From positions 371,228 through 435,227 of the forward strand of contig NZ_JACHFA010000002.1 in assembly GCF_014201705.1 (NCBI RefSeq): 64,000 nt of DNA, in the 5' to 3' direction. The position numbers and the translations under genes were made by a program. This document shows positions 8,395-17,896 of the stretch, in pieces. Source of the DNA: Borreliella spielmanii (GTDB taxonomy: Bacteria > Spirochaetota > Spirochaetia > Borreliales > Borreliaceae). Under the pieces are notes generated by a model. It ran no database searches, was not told where the DNA came from, and worked only from the letters and a program-made list of their open reading frames with translations. How positions within the stretch are numbered: position 1 is the stretch's first letter; each line of letters starts with the position of its first letter.

Positions 8395-10361
8395 ATTTTA
8401 ATCGATTTTTAATGTTATTCCTTTTTAATTTTGGTGTTCTGTTGGGCAGTGATACTACAGCATTAGGGCATTATCAAAAGGCTAATGAGTATTATTTATC
8501 TAAAAGGTATTATGATGCTATTGACGAGCTTGTTGAGGCCATAAAAATTAATCCCAATTATTATGAAGCTTATAAATTTATTGCATCAATTTATTATTCT
8601 CTTAAGATATATACTCAAGCACAATTTTTCATAGAAAAAGCTTATAAAATGTCTAACGAAGATATCGAGTATAAAATTCTTTATGCGAATATATTATTAA
8701 AAAATAATAAAATTGATCAAGCAAAAAAAATCTATTCTGAGGTTTTAATTAAACAGAGAAATAATATTGATGCTTTGGTTGGACTTGCTTCAATTTTTGA
8801 AAAAAATGGGTTATTTATAGCGGCTGCTAATTATTACTTATCTATTCTTGACTATAGTCAAAATAATTATAGTGCGTTTGAGCATCTTATTGATATTTAT
8901 CAGAGATTGGGAATGCATGACAAGATTAGACATTTAATAAATAAAGTTAGAGTAAATTTTTTATCTTTTCCAGATTTTCATAAAAGAGTAGCTGAATTTT
9001 ATATCAGCATTAATAATTTAGGGCTTGCTGAAAAGTATTCTTTAAATTATTTAGCTTTGATTGAAAGTTCTTACAAGGATTTTGGAGTTGTTGATGCATA
9101 TCGATTGCTTGCGCTTGTTTATTTGCATGAATTTAAATATGAGGATGCAATAGAAGCATTACAAAAAGCTATTTTGGTTAATAAAGATTCTGATGAGCTT
9201 TATTATTTATTAGGGTATTCTTACTTGAAATTTGGGAATGTTGAAAATGCTATTTTAAATTTAGAGCGAGCTAAAAATCTTAAAAAAGATTTAGAATTTT
9301 ACAATATTGCCCTTGAGGAGAGTTTTTTTGCATCTAATTTTAGAAATTTTTTAAAAAATGATTCCAATGCTAAAATTTCTAAGCATTATGAAAATGAAGG
9401 GTCTAAAGCTTTTAAAGCTTTGAATTTAAACAAAGCATTGTTTAATGTAAAAAATGCTGTTGATATTTGGCCTGATAATGATAGTGCTAGGTTTTTGCTT
9501 TCAAAAATATATAAGCTTATGAATTTAGATATTATGGCTTATGAGCAGCTTTTTTATTTAGTAAAACAGAGAAATTCTACTGATTCTAGAATTTTGGATT
9601 TTTATGATGTTGTGTCTTTTGATGTTAGAAAGTCTTTATTTTATAAATACGGATATAAAAGTATTGCTGATTTTAATAAACTTTACGATGACAGAATGGT
9701 TTATAAAATGGCTATTTTTACTCAGAGTGAGAATAAGTTTTTTGGCGCAAATGATTTGATATTAAGATACGCTGAAAGGGTGCTTGAGCGTAACTTAAAT
9801 ATAGAAATAGTTAACTATAATTTTGATTACAATAAAAATAAAGACTATCTGATTAATAATTTTTCTGAAGGATTTTCTTATTCAAGAAATAATAATTTGG
9901 ATTTATTTTTAATTTTTGATTTTAAGGCAGATATTTTGAAAAACACAGCTACTTTAGTAGTAAATGTTTTTTCAGGAAAAACAGGGATTAAGGTCGGTTC
10001 TTTCTCTTATGATGTGGGGGGTGTTAATTATTTGAGTAACGCTTTAAATTCTTTTTCTGAAGATTTTCATGAGTATTTGCCAAAAAAAGGAAAGATTCTT
10101 CAAATTAAAAATGATGATGCTCTTATTAATCTCGGTCAAGTAAATAGTGTTGTAAAGGGTGATGTTTTTTTGATTCTCAAAGAAGGTGCTTTAAATAGTG
10201 GTACTAGAGATTCTAGTTTTATTGTTTATAAAAAATCAGATATTTTGGGGGAGATTTTAATTGAGGATGTAAGTGATTATATTTCTAGAGGTATTATAAA
10301 ATCTTCTATGTTTTTAAAAGATTATATTCAAGAAGGAGCAACTGTGATTGTAAAAAGATAG
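8391..10361 (+). CDS. Exported TPR-repeat protein
   Basis: This 656-residue protein has an N-terminal hydrophobic signal (about 1-20, ending GVLLGSDTT) and then at least six tetratricopeptide repeats between about 25 and 400, for example YYDAIDELVEAIKINPNYYE and YEDAIEALQKAILVNKDSDE. The C-terminal 220 residues look beta-rich and match nothing I recognise. It is probably a periplasmic scaffold for protein interactions. It overlaps the CorC-like gene by 4 nt (ATGA) and is followed by the gap promoter. Confidence 0.82.
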   Translation: MNFNRFLMLFLFNFGVLLGSDTTALGHYQKANEYYLSKRYYDAIDELVEAIKINPNYYEAYKFIASIYYSLKIYTQAQFFIEKAYKMSNEDIEYKILYANILLKNNKIDQAKKIYSEVLIKQRNNIDALVGLASIFEKNGLFIAAANYYLSILDYSQNNYSAFEHLIDIYQRLGMHDKIRHLINKVRVNFLSFPDFHKRVAEFYISINNLGLAEKYSLNYLALIESSYKDFGVVDAYRLLALVYLHEFKYEDAIEALQKAILVNKDSDELYYLLGYSYLKFGNVENAILNLERAKNLKKDLEFYNIALEESFFASNFRNFLKNDSNAKISKHYENEGSKAFKALNLNKALFNVKNAVDIWPDNDSARFLLSKIYKLMNLDIMAYEQLFYLVKQRNSTDSRILDFYDVVSFDVRKSLFYKYGYKSIADFNKLYDDRMVYKMAIFTQSENKFFGANDLILRYAERVLERNLNIEIVNYNFDYNKNKDYLINNFSEGFSYSRNNNLDLFLIFDFKADILKNTATLVVNVFSGKTGIKVGSFSYDVGGVNYLSNALNSFSEDFHEYLPKKGKILQIKNDDALINLGQVNSVVKGDVFLILKEGALNSGTRDSSFIVYKKSDILGEILIEDVSDYISRGIIKSSMFLKDYIQEGATVIVKR

Positions 10362-10362
10362 T

Positions 10363-10392
10363 TTGACACTTGTTATTAATTTATGATTTAAT
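10363..10392 (+). promoter_or_regulatory. Sigma-70 promoter of the gap operon
   Basis: A consensus TTGACA (10363-10368) and TTTAAT (10387-10392) are separated by 18 bp in the gap between the TPR gene and gap. The site is followed by a 40-nt leader and the strong ribosome site GGAGG at 10421-10425. Confidence 0.65.
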
Positions 10393-10432
10393 AATTCTAG
10401 TAATAATAAAATCAAAAATTGGAGGATTTTGT

Positions 10433-11440
10433 ATGAAATTGGCTATTAATGGTTTTGGTCGTATTGGTAGAAATGTTTTTAAGATTGCTTTTGAAAGAGG
10501 AATTGATGTTGTGGCAATAAATGATTTAACAGATCCTAAAACTCTTGCACATCTTTTAAAGTATGACTCAACCTTTGGAGTATATAATAGAAAAGTTGAG
10601 TCAAGAGATGGCGCTATTGTTGTGGATGGAAGAGAAATAAAAATTATTGCTGAGAGAGATCCAAAAAATCTTCCTTGGGCAAAGCTTGGAATTGATGTTG
10701 TAATTGAATCAACAGGTGTTTTTTCATCAGCAACTAGTGATAAAGGGGGGTATCTTGATCATGTGAGTCATGCTGGGGCTAAGAAAGTTATTTTAACAGT
10801 TCCTGCTAAGGACGAGATTAAAACAATAGTTCTTGGTGTAAATGATCATGATATTAATTCCGATTTAAAGGCTGTGTCAAATGCTTCATGCACAACTAAT
10901 TGCTTGGCTCCCCTTGCAAAAGTACTTCATGAATCATTTGGAATTGAACAAGGGCTTATGACAACCGTTCATGCTTATACTAATGATCAAAGAATTTTAG
11001 ATCTTCCTCACTCTGATCTTAGACGGGCAAGGGCTGCTGCACTTTCTATTATTCCAACTTCAACTGGTGCTGCAAAAGCAGTTGGACTTGTTTTGCCTGA
11101 GCTTAAGGGAAAATTGAATGGGACTTCAATGAGAGTGCCTGTGCCAACAGGGTCAATTGTTGATCTTACAGTTCAACTCAAGAAAAAAGATGTTACAAAA
11201 GAAGAGATTAATTCTGTTCTCAAGAAGGCATCAGAAACATCTGAGCTTAAAGGTATTTTAGGATACACAGAAGATCCAATTGTCTCTTCAGATATAAAGG
11301 GAAATTCTCATTCTTCTATTGTTGATGGCCTTGAAACAATGGTTCTTGAAAATGGATTTGCAAAGGTGTTGTCATGGTATGACAATGAGTTTGGATATTC
11401 TACAAGAGTGGTTGATCTTGCTCAAAAATTGGTAAAATAA
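10433..11440 (+). CDS. gap: Glyceraldehyde-3-phosphate dehydrogenase
   Basis: The start is the ATG at 10433, 7 nt after GGAGG, which gives 335 residues; an in-frame TTG further upstream would add a non-homologous leader inside the promoter. The Rossmann motif [10 protein letters not shown] (5-14) and the catalytic Cys153 in SNASCTTNC are present. It oxidises GAP to 1,3-bisphosphoglycerate with NAD in the cytoplasm. Codon use is more G/C-rich than in the neighbours, consistent with high expression. It is followed in order by pgk, tpiA and secG. Confidence 0.98.
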   Translation: MKLAINGFGRIGRNVFKIAFERGIDVVAINDLTDPKTLAHLLKYDSTFGVYNRKVESRDGAIVVDGREIKIIAERDPKNLPWAKLGIDVVIESTGVFSSATSDKGGYLDHVSHAGAKKVILTVPAKDEIKTIVLGVNDHDINSDLKAVSNASCTTNCLAPLAKVLHESFGIEQGLMTTVHAYTNDQRILDLPHSDLRRARAAALSIIPTSTGAAKAVGLVLPELKGKLNGTSMRVPVPTGSIVDLTVQLKKKDVTKEEINSVLKKASETSELKGILGYTEDPIVSSDIKGNSHSSIVDGLETMVLENGFAKVLSWYDNEFGYSTRVVDLAQKLVK

Positions 11441-11465
11441 GCAAAAATGCTTGTAAGGTAATAAA

Positions 11466-12647
11466 ATGGGGATAAAAACACTAAAAGATTTTAATAGCTT
11501 TGCGGGCAAGCGAGCTTTAGTAAGATGTGATTTTAATGTTCCTTTAAAAGAGGGAAATATTAGCGATGATACTAGAATTAAGGCTGCATTGCCCACAATA
11601 GAGTATCTAAGAAAAAGAGGCGCCAAGGTTGTACTTGTGAGCCATTTGGGTAGACCAGAAGGTAAGAAAAATCTTAAATATTCTCTTAAACCTGTTGCCA
11701 ATAGATTGTCAGAGCTTTTAGATCAGGATGTTAAGATGTTTTCTGATTGCATTGGAAGCGAAATTGTAAATAGTACTTTGCAAATGAAGGATGGTGATAT
11801 TGTATTGCTTGAAAATGTAAGGTTTTATGCAGAGGAAGAAAAAAACGATAAAAATTTTGCAAAAAAACTTTCTGAGAGTGGAGATGTTTTTGTAAGTGAT
11901 GCCTTTGGTGCAGCTCATAGAGCTCACGCTTCAACGGTGGGGGTTTCTGAGTATTTGCCATCTTTTGGTGGATTTTTAATGGAAAAAGAAGACAAATTTC
12001 TTGGGGGAGTATTAAAAAATCCTGAAAAGCCATTTGTTTCGATTATTGGTGGGTCTAAAGTTTCTTCAAAGATTGCAGTACTGGAATCGCTTTTATCAAA
12101 GTCAAATGTAGTTGTGATTGGTGGTGGGATGGCATATACTTTTTTGTATTCTAAGGGATATTCCATAGGGAAATCTCTTTTAGAGATTGAATATATTGAT
12201 ACAGCTTCTTCTTTTTTAAGGAAGGCAAAAGAGTTGGGCGTTAAAGTAATTTTACCACTTGACCATATTGTAGCGGACGATTTTAATAAAAATTCTACTC
12301 CTGAGTATGTTGATTCCTTTAATATTCCTGAAAACAAGATTGGTATGGATGTTGGAGTTAATACTTTGAAAGAAATTGAAAAGGTTGTAAAAACAGCTAA
12401 GACTATAATATGGAATGGTCCTCTTGGTGTATTTGAATTTGATTCCTTTTCAAAAGGAACTGCAAAGGTTGCTGAAATGGTGGCATCTTGTCCGGGGTTA
12501 ACTGTTGTTGGTGGGGGAGATTCTGTTGCAGCTGTTAATAAATTTAATTTATCTGATAAGATCACCCATGTTTCAACAGGTGGTGGTGCATCGCTTGAGT
12601 ATCTTGAGGGGAAGATTTTACCAGGTATTAAGGTTTTGGAGAAGTAA
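11466..12647 (+). CDS. pgk: Phosphoglycerate kinase
   Basis: The 393-residue, full-length enzyme has the N-terminal substrate motifs RCDFNVPL and [23 protein letters not shown] in the middle, and the nucleotide-binding glycine-rich end [11 protein letters not shown] and [14 protein letters not shown]. It makes ATP from 1,3-bisphosphoglycerate, the main ATP step for this fermentative organism. It lies 25 bp after gap and 1 bp before tpiA. Confidence 0.98.
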   Translation: MGIKTLKDFNSFAGKRALVRCDFNVPLKEGNISDDTRIKAALPTIEYLRKRGAKVVLVSHLGRPEGKKNLKYSLKPVANRLSELLDQDVKMFSDCIGSEIVNSTLQMKDGDIVLLENVRFYAEEEKNDKNFAKKLSESGDVFVSDAFGAAHRAHASTVGVSEYLPSFGGFLMEKEDKFLGGVLKNPEKPFVSIIGGSKVSSKIAVLESLLSKSNVVVIGGGMAYTFLYSKGYSIGKSLLEIEYIDTASSFLRKAKELGVKVILPLDHIVADDFNKNSTPEYVDSFNIPENKIGMDVGVNTLKEIEKVVKTAKTIIWNGPLGVFEFDSFSKGTAKVAEMVASCPGLTVVGGGDSVAAVNKFNLSDKITHVSTGGGASLEYLEGKILPGIKVLEK

Positions 12648-12648
12648 A

Positions 12649-13410
12649 GTGAGAAAAACTTTTTTAGCGGGAAATTGGAAAATGCATTATACAAGTGAAG
12701 AGGCTTCTATTGTTGCAAAACAAATTGCAACTGAAGTTAAAACTTTAAAAGATGATTTTGTAATAATGCTAACTCCCCCATTTACAGCTTTGTCTAAGGT
12801 TTCAGAATGTATTAAGGGTAGTAATATCCTTCTTGGTGCTCAAAACATGTCTTATATGGAAAGTGGAGCAAGAACAAGCGAGATTTCGCCTTCAATGCTT
12901 TTAGAATTTGGAGTGGAGTATGTTATACTTGGTCATTCTGAATGTAGATTGTATTTAGCAGAAACAGATGAAATAATAAATAAAAAGATTCTTGCAGGGC
13001 TTAAGCATTCTTTTAAGTATTTAATCCTTTGTGTTGGAGAGACTCTTGATGAAAGAGATTCTGGGAAAACTTTAGATGTTGTTTTAAATCAGGTTAAAAA
13101 GGGGTTAGATTGTGTTTCTGAATCAGATCTTAAAAGAATAATTTTGGCTTATGAACCTGTTTGGGCAATTGGAACGGGCAAAACTGCAACTAAAGAGGAG
13201 GCAGAAGAAGTTCATAAGGCAATTAGGCTTGAGATTATGAAGCTTTATTCAAAATCGGCTTCAGATAATATTATAATTCAGTATGGCGGCTCTGTTAATG
13301 CTAGCAATATAAAAGAGCTTATGAATGAACCTAATATTGATGGTGCTTTAATAGGTGGAGCATCTTTGAAGGCCGAATCTTTTTTATCTATAATTAATAA
13401 TGTTCGTTAG
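12649..13410 (+). CDS. tpiA: Triosephosphate isomerase
   Basis: The start is GTG at 12649, one base after the pgk stop, giving 253 residues that begin [12 protein letters not shown]. Catalytic residues are visible: Asn and Lys in GNWKM (8-12), His in LGHSECR, and the catalytic Glu in [11 protein letters not shown]. The phosphate-binding loop IIQYGGSVN is also present. It interconverts DHAP and GAP. The open frame continues upstream inside pgk, but nothing there resembles TIM. Confidence 0.97.
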   Translation: MRKTFLAGNWKMHYTSEEASIVAKQIATEVKTLKDDFVIMLTPPFTALSKVSECIKGSNILLGAQNMSYMESGARTSEISPSMLLEFGVEYVILGHSECRLYLAETDEIINKKILAGLKHSFKYLILCVGETLDERDSGKTLDVVLNQVKKGLDCVSESDLKRIILAYEPVWAIGTGKTATKEEAEEVHKAIRLEIMKLYSKSASDNIIIQYGGSVNASNIKELMNEPNIDGALIGGASLKAESFLSIINNVR

Positions 13411-13425
13411 TTAAAGAGGTTTGTT

Positions 13426-13779
13426 TTGGATTTAATTAGATTTTGTATTTTTATAATTTTTGTTATTGTTTCAATTTTTATTGTCCTTTTAATTTTAATT
13501 CAAGATGAGCAGGGTGATGGAATAGGCGGTGTTTTTGGAGGTGGTAGTTCTTCTATTTTTGGGGCAAAATCTTCAAGTGTTGCTGTAAAAATTACTGGGT
13601 TTTTTATAGCATTATTTTTTATTTTTGTAGTTTTGTTATCTTTTATGAACACTAGAAGAGCAGATAATAGCTTTCTAAATGACATAAAGACGGAAAATAA
13701 TAATAGTTCAACTTTTTGGGATGATGAGAAGAGTAATGAATTAGATACTAATGTTAATAAAGTTGAAGAAAAAAAATAA
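13426..13779 (+). CDS. secG: Preprotein translocase subunit SecG
   Basis: The 117-residue product has two membrane segments (about 3-23 and 52-75) joined by the glycine/serine-rich loop GGVFGGGSSSIFGAKSS typical of SecG, and an acidic Asn/Lys-rich tail. SecG is the accessory subunit of SecYEG. Start is TTG at 13426. The tpiA-secG order occurs in many bacteria. It ends the gap-pgk-tpiA-secG run, and a hairpin follows 14 bp after the stop. Confidence 0.9.
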   Translation: MDLIRFCIFIIFVIVSIFIVLLILIQDEQGDGIGGVFGGGSSSIFGAKSSSVAVKITGFFIALFFIFVVLLSFMNTRRADNSFLNDIKTENNNSSTFWDDEKSNELDTNVNKVEEKK

Positions 13780-13793
13780 AAGAAAAATAGAAG

Positions 13794-13822
13794 TTTACGT
13801 AGAGAGTTTTTCTTTACGTAAA
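13794..13822. terminator. Hairpin between secG and ung, possible bidirectional terminator
   Basis: TTTACGTA (13794-13801) pairs perfectly with TACGTAAA (13815-13822). The stem extends through GAGA/TCTT with one G-U to 12 bp and leaves a 5-nt loop. The flanking sequence read on the minus strand is T-rich; the plus side has only a weak T stretch. Its position between convergent genes fits termination from both sides. Confidence 0.6.
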
Positions 13823-13870
13823 ATGATTTTAAATCGTAACTATTATTACTATTATTAAATTTATCAATTT

Positions 13871-14542
13871 TTATTGAAAGTTTATTTTGTTTTTATTGTG
13901 TTTTTTTAAGTACTCTAAAGCACTGCTGAAGTGGTTTGATCCTAAAAATCCATTGTTTGCTGAATATGGAGATGGGTGGCTTGTTTCAAGAATTAAATGC
14001 TTTGTTGGGTCGATTAGCTTTTTTTTACTTCTTGCTAAATTGCCCCAAAGCATAAATACAATGTTTTTCAAATTTTTAGAAATTATTTTTATTACTTCGT
14101 CTGTGAAAATTTCCCATCCAATGTCTTTGTGAGAAGAAGGTTTGCCTTCCTCGACTGTTAAGATTGTATTTATTAGAAATACACCCTGAATTGCCCACCT
14201 TTTTAAATCTCCGTTTGGAATGGGTTTTATTTTTAAACTTTTTTCTATTTCTTTAAATATGTTTTGTAAAGATGGTGGAATTTTGATTTTTGAATCTACA
14301 GAAAAAGCAAGTCCATTTGCTTGGTTTTTTCCATGATATGGGTCTTGTCCAATTATTACCACTTTTATGTCTTTAAATGGTAAAGAATTAAAAGCATTGA
14401 ATATAAGTTTTGGAGGGGGAAATATTTTCCCGTTTTTTGTTTTATATTCATGTTTTATAAACTTAACGAGCTTTTTAAAGTATTCTTTATTAAATTCATT
14501 GTTTAAAACTTCTTTCCAAGATTCTTCAATTTTTACTATCAT
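13871..14542 (-). CDS. ung: Uracil-DNA glycosylase (family 1)
   Basis: The 223-residue product has the water-activating motif GQDPYHG (65-71, catalytic Asp67) and the minor-groove motif HPSPYSA (around 190), the hallmarks of family 1 UDG. It removes uracil from DNA, the first step of base-excision repair. It is transcribed toward secG and divergent from the TrmH-like gene. Compare the UDG-like degenerate protein at 51199-51807. Confidence 0.95.
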   Translation of the reverse strand: MIVKIEESWKEVLNNEFNKEYFKKLVKFIKHEYKTKNGKIFPPPKLIFNAFNSLPFKDIKVVIIGQDPYHGKNQANGLAFSVDSKIKIPPSLQNIFKEIEKSLKIKPIPNGDLKRWAIQGVFLINTILTVEEGKPSSHKDIGWEIFTDEVIKIISKNLKNIVFMLWGNLARSKKKLIDPTKHLILETSHPSPYSANNGFLGSNHFSSALEYLKKHNKNKINFQ

Positions 14543-14623
14543 TTTTGTATTATATAAGAAATAGTTTGTAATTTGAAATATATTAAAGAGTGGCCTTACT
14601 ATTTTTGAAATTTGATTTTTATT

Positions 14624-15280
14624 ATGGATAATGATGCATTAAAGAGAATAGATGTTTTGTCTGAATTTATTACAGATGGAAAAAAAGCCAGGATTGAAGA
14701 AGTATTAAGTAGACGCACTAATTATTTAACATTTGTACTTGAAGATATTTTTCAACCCCACAATGCAAGTGCTACTATTAGAACAGGGGAAATTTTAGGG
14801 CTTAGCGATGTTCATATTATTGAAAAAAATAATAAGTGCACTTTAAATCCAGATATTACTTTAGGATCTTCACAATGGATAAATTTAAATAAGTATAAAA
14901 ATACTAAGCTTGCAATTGATAGGTTGAAATCTAATGGATATATTATAGTGGCTACATCTTTAAATGAACAATCAGTAAATCTTGAAAATTTTCCAATTAA
15001 CAATAAAATGGCGGTATTTTTTGGCACAGAGTTAACGGGGCTTAGTGCAGAAGTCTTGGGAGCTGCTGATTTATGTGTGAAAATACCTATGTATGGATTT
15101 ACTCAAAGTTATAATATTTCTGTAGCTGTTGCGATAGTTATGTATTCTTTATTGATTCGTTTAAGAGAAAGTGGTGTTGATTATTTGTTAAATGAAGTTG
15201 AAAAATCAAATTTGAGATTAAAATACTATAGACAAGTTGTTAAAAATTATCAAATTATTGAAAATCTTATTAATTTTTAA
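14624..15280 (+). CDS. trmH: SpoU/TrmH-family tRNA/rRNA 2'-O-methyltransferase
   Basis: I take the ATG at 14624 (218 residues); an in-frame TTG at 14612 adds four residues and neither has a clear ribosome site. The three SPOUT motifs are present: [14 protein letters not shown] (motif 1), [12 protein letters not shown] (motif 2) and [18 protein letters not shown] (motif 3). The family ribose-methylates a tRNA (G18 for TrmH) or rRNA. TrmH is the best guess because the protein is short and has no extra N-terminal rRNA-binding domain. The stop overlaps the convergent gene's stop by 4 bp (TTAA). Confidence 0.85.
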   Translation: MDNDALKRIDVLSEFITDGKKARIEEVLSRRTNYLTFVLEDIFQPHNASATIRTGEILGLSDVHIIEKNNKCTLNPDITLGSSQWINLNKYKNTKLAIDRLKSNGYIIVATSLNEQSVNLENFPINNKMAVFFGTELTGLSAEVLGAADLCVKIPMYGFTQSYNISVAVAIVMYSLLIRLRESGVDYLLNEVEKSNLRLKYYRQVVKNYQIIENLINF

Positions 15281-15978
15281 ACTTCTCTTATCTTTTTCCA
15301 AGAATTTAAAAATAGATAAAAAATGGTATCGATTGTAATTATTATTAATGTAATAATTAGAGAACCTTTTGTAAGTTCAATATTATTTGTTTCAGGATAC
15401 AATTTAAATATTGTATTTATAGATATTGAAACTAGTAAATTAGCTAAATATCCAGAGATTAGCCTTGATAGAGGATGTATGATCCATAAAGATTTTATTT
15501 TTATTTGTTTAAAATAATCATATAGTAAGATGTTTATATATTGAGATAAAAAAAGTACATAAGTTCCAATTAATATTGTTAAAATGTATGTAAAGTTATT
15601 GAACAATATTTTAAGATGAATGTCAGCAGTGTCTAATTTATTATGATTGAATACTATCATAAAATTAAGCATAATTGTAAAAGTTATGTTTAACAAAAGA
15701 CTTAATATTATGGAATTTGTTGCTTCTTTTTTGTTATATTTTTCTACCATTAAGTTTAAAGAGAATAATGCTGATAAAAAAGTAATACCCGATAAATTTA
15801 AAGATATTCCAAATGTTTTTAAGTTTCTTAGTATTATAATATTTGATATTGTTGAAATAATTGCATTGAAACAAAAAAGACCAGATTTCCCAAAAAATCG
15901 GTAAAGAATCCCTAAGGTTATGTATGTAAAGAGAAACACTCCTATCCACAAGCTTAAGTCAAACATATCTTCATTCAT
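15277..15978 (-). CDS. VUT-family membrane protein, diverged paralogue
   Basis: The 233-residue, very hydrophobic protein has about six membrane segments. It aligns by eye with its upstream neighbour (16043-16717): both start with a W-V-FLxTY segment and share a KNGLF/KSGLF-like loop near residue 30. The neighbour's conserved motif ATDILSEFYGKK appears here as ALFSLNLMVEKYNKKEA, so the acidic TD-E pattern is largely lost. It is probably a former or altered queuosine-precursor-type transporter. Function is unknown. It is tandem with the paralogue on the minus strand and shares stop bases with trmH. Confidence 0.65.
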   Translation of the reverse strand: MNEDMFDLSLWIGVFLFTYITLGILYRFFGKSGLFCFNAIISTISNIIILRNLKTFGISLNLSGITFLSALFSLNLMVEKYNKKEATNSIILSLLLNITFTIMLNFMIVFNHNKLDTADIHLKILFNNFTYILTILIGTYVLFLSQYINILLYDYFKQIKIKSLWIIHPLSRLISGYLANLLVSISINTIFKLYPETNNIELTKGSLIITLIIITIDTIFYLFLNSWKKIREV

Positions 15979-16042
15979 AGCATTTAATTTTACCAGAATA
16001 ATTATCTTAGATAAAGTTTTTTATTTGTTTAAATTAACTTTT

Positions 16043-16717
16043 TTATTTTTGAAGTTTTATATATTTCGCAACATATATAAAAGGTGTTCCCAAAATTCCT
16101 GCTAAACCTTTAATTAGGTATGTGGAAATTACTATATCTAGCAAAGCTTCCTTTGGAAATACCTTAAAATAGGTTGCTATGCTTACAAAAATTATTGTGT
16201 CTATTAATCCGCTTATTAAAGTTGATCCATTAGTTCTGAAAAATAAAAATCTAGGAAATTTATTTTTAATAAACTGATATAGATATACATCGTTTAATTG
16301 GGATACTAGATATGCAACAAGCGAAGCTAATAGTAAAGCGGGTATTGATGAGAAAATGTTTTCTAAGCTTTTAAAATTTTCTTGAGTTCTATTTGATGTG
16401 AATTGAACTTGAGCATTTGTTAATACCGCAAAGATAATGAAGCTGATAAATCCAATGTAAACGGCTTTTTTTGAAGTTTTTTTCCCATAAAATTCTGATA
16501 GAATGTCTGTTGCAATGTATGACGATGCATAAATAATGTTGCCTAATGTAGCATTAATTCCAAATATTGTGATTTGTTTTAAAACTTGAATGTTAGCTGT
16601 AATAATTGCTACTGCAACCCACGCAAATAGTCCATTTTTTTTAAAAAAAAGGAATATAATAGTCAAGAATGAATAGGTAGTAATTAGCATAACAAACCAT
16701 AAAATCTCATTAAACAT
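16043..16717 (-). CDS. Queuosine precursor transporter family protein (VUT/YhhQ)
   Basis: The 224-residue integral membrane protein has six predicted helices and the family motif YIATDILSEFYGKKTSKKAV (about 68-87), which is diagnostic for the YhhQ/VUT family. Members import queuosine precursors (preQ0/preQ1 or queuine). QueA, a late enzyme of queuosine synthesis, is encoded at 42825-43865, and no de novo preQ0 genes are seen in the window, so import of a precursor is plausible. Start ATG at 16717; its promoter region backs onto the tmRNA promoter. Confidence 0.8.
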   Translation of the reverse strand: MFNEILWFVMLITTYSFLTIIFLFFKKNGLFAWVAVAIITANIQVLKQITIFGINATLGNIIYASSYIATDILSEFYGKKTSKKAVYIGFISFIIFAVLTNAQVQFTSNRTQENFKSLENIFSSIPALLLASLVAYLVSQLNDVYLYQFIKNKFPRFLFFRTNGSTLISGLIDTIIFVSIATYFKVFPKEALLDIVISTYLIKGLAGILGTPFIYVAKYIKLQK

Positions 16718-16785
16718 AAAATTCTCTTTTAGTAATATCGGATTTATTATAAAATTTTAGTTTAGTTTTTGCAAATAAGGAAGTA

Positions 16786-16814
16786 TTGTTGTTTTTTTGA
16801 AACTATGGTAATAT
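16786..16814 (+). promoter_or_regulatory. Candidate promoter of the tmRNA gene
   Basis: TTGTTG (16786-16791) and TAATAT (16809-16814) are spaced by 17 bp. The -10 ends 12 bp before the first base of the mature tmRNA. Confidence 0.5.
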
Positions 16815-16826
16815 GGCTTTGCACTA

Positions 16827-17185
16827 GGGGATGTTTTGGATTTGACTAAAAATGCTAATATTGTAAGTTGCAAGCAGAGGGAATCTCTTAAAACTTCTAA
16901 AATAAATGCAAAAAATAATAACTTTACAAGCTCAAACCTTGTAATGGCTGCTTAAATTAGCAGAGAGTTTTGTTGAATTTGGCTTTGAGATTCACTTATA
17001 CTCTTTTCGACATCGAAGCTTGCTTAAAAATGTTTTCAAGTTGATTTTTAAGGACTTTTATACTTGAGAGCAATTTGGCGGTTTGCTAGTATTTCCAAAC
17101 CATATTGCTTAATAAAATGCTAGATAAGCTTGTAGAAGCTTATAATATTGTTTTTAGGACGCGGGTTCAATTCCCGCCATCTCCA
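16827..17185 (+). ncRNA. ssrA: tmRNA
   Basis: The 5' end GGGGATG (16827-16833) pairs with CATCTCC (17178-17184) to make the tRNA-Ala-like acceptor, with A17185 as discriminator. The T-arm GCGGGTTCAATTCCCGC lies at 17161-17177. CCA is not encoded. The resume codon GCA at 16908 starts a tag reading frame (16908-16955) that encodes AKNNNFTSSNLVMAA and stops with TAA. This is the known Borrelia tag. tmRNA rescues stalled ribosomes with SmpB, encoded at 32427-32879. Confidence 0.97.
16908..16955 (+). CDS. tmRNA proteolysis-tag reading frame
   Basis: This is an internal frame of ssrA, translated only after a ribosome switches from a broken mRNA. The codons give AKNNNFTSSNLVMAA and TAA. The hydrophobic C-terminal LVMAA is the degron recognised by Clp-type proteases. 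Confidence 0.93.
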   Translation, partial: AKNNNFTSSNLVMAA

Positions 17186-17288
17186 TGTATTTTATTTTTT
17201 TATTTACACTTTAAATGCAATCCTTAAAAAGCACTGCTAAATTTAGAAGGCGTGTAATGAAATTGTGTAATTATTGTTTATTATTTAA

Positions 17289-17360
17289 AGCGTCCTATCG
17301 GAATCGAACCGACATCATTAGCTTGGAAGGCTAAGGTAATAGCCATTATACGAAGGACGC
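17289..17360 (-). tRNA. tRNA-Gly (anticodon TCC)
   Basis: On the minus strand the 72-nt gene has a perfect 7-bp acceptor (GCGTCCT/AGGACGC), a U discriminator at 17289 as usual for bacterial tRNA-Gly, the T-loop GGTTCGATTCC, and an anticodon loop CTTCCAA closed by TTAGC/GCTAA. The anticodon is TCC. CCA is not encoded. It lies about 100 bp after the tmRNA gene, in opposite orientation. Confidence 0.96.
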
Positions 17361-17450
17361 AGAGCAATACTCTACTTATATAAAAAAAATCAATTTATGT
17401 CAATAAGATTTATGTAATGTTATTTTTAGCTAGCATTTTTTTTTTTAAAT

Positions 17451-17488
17451 AAGTACAATTAATTTAACTTAAATGTAGTCAAGTACAA
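17451..17488. repeat. Direct repeat AAGTACAA upstream of bpuR
   Basis: The octamer occurs at 17451-17458 and 17481-17488, exactly 30 bp apart (about three helical turns), in the bpuR leader or promoter region. It could be an operator pair; nothing proves binding. Confidence 0.4.
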
Positions 17489-17509
17489 AAACTTGTGTGG
17501 AGGAAATTG

Positions 17510-17878
17510 ATGGGAGAGAGAGGGGAAGTATACTCTGAGAAGTTATTTACAGAGTCTGAGAGAACTTATTTTTTTAATGTCAAGGAAAATAGAAAAGGAG
17601 ATTATTTTTTAAATATTGTAGAGAGCAAAAGAAGTCCAAGTGGAGATTTTGAAAGGCATTCTATTTTTGTATATGAAGAAAATATAAGTGAGTTTGAATC
17701 CAATTTGCTTAAGGCAATAGCGGTTATTAAGCAGAAAGTGTCTACAGGGTCTGTTGATTCTTCTATGAGGCATAACAAAGGGTATGGTGAATATGACGAG
17801 AGATCTAAATTAGACGATTCTAAATTTCATAAGAAAACTCATTTATCAGGCGGGAGATTTAAAAAGAAGGATTATTAA
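17510..17878 (+). CDS. bpuR: PUR-domain DNA/RNA-binding regulator BpuR
   Basis: The ATG at 17510 follows TGGAGG (17498-17503) at 6 nt and gives 122 residues. The first 75 residues form a single PUR-alpha-like repeat ([20 protein letters not shown], then [13 protein letters not shown]), the DUF3276-type bacterial PUR domain. The tail is hydrophilic and basic (GGRFKKKDY). From the literature, Borrelia BpuR (BB0047) binds DNA and RNA and represses or modulates erp and other genes. It is monocistronic and convergent with rnhB. Confidence 0.88.
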   Translation: MGERGEVYSEKLFTESERTYFFNVKENRKGDYFLNIVESKRSPSGDFERHSIFVYEENISEFESNLLKAIAVIKQKVSTGSVDSSMRHNKGYGEYDERSKLDDSKFHKKTHLSGGRFKKKDY

Positions 17879-17896
17879 TTTTTATTATTTATATTT

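Noticed and set aside
10370..10432. N-terminal extension of gap from an upstream TTG
   Set aside because: The region holds the promoter and GGAGG ribosome site. GAPDH homology starts at ATG 10433.
12505..12648. Upstream extension of tpiA into pgk
   Set aside because: The extension overlaps pgk and is unlike TIM. GTG 12649 gives the normal protein length.
11924..12694. Long open frame (about 256 codons) on the minus strand opposite pgk and the start of tpiA
   Set aside because: It mirrors the highly expressed pgk gene in another frame, is rich in Pro/Ser/Thr and has no recognisable family. pgk itself is certain.
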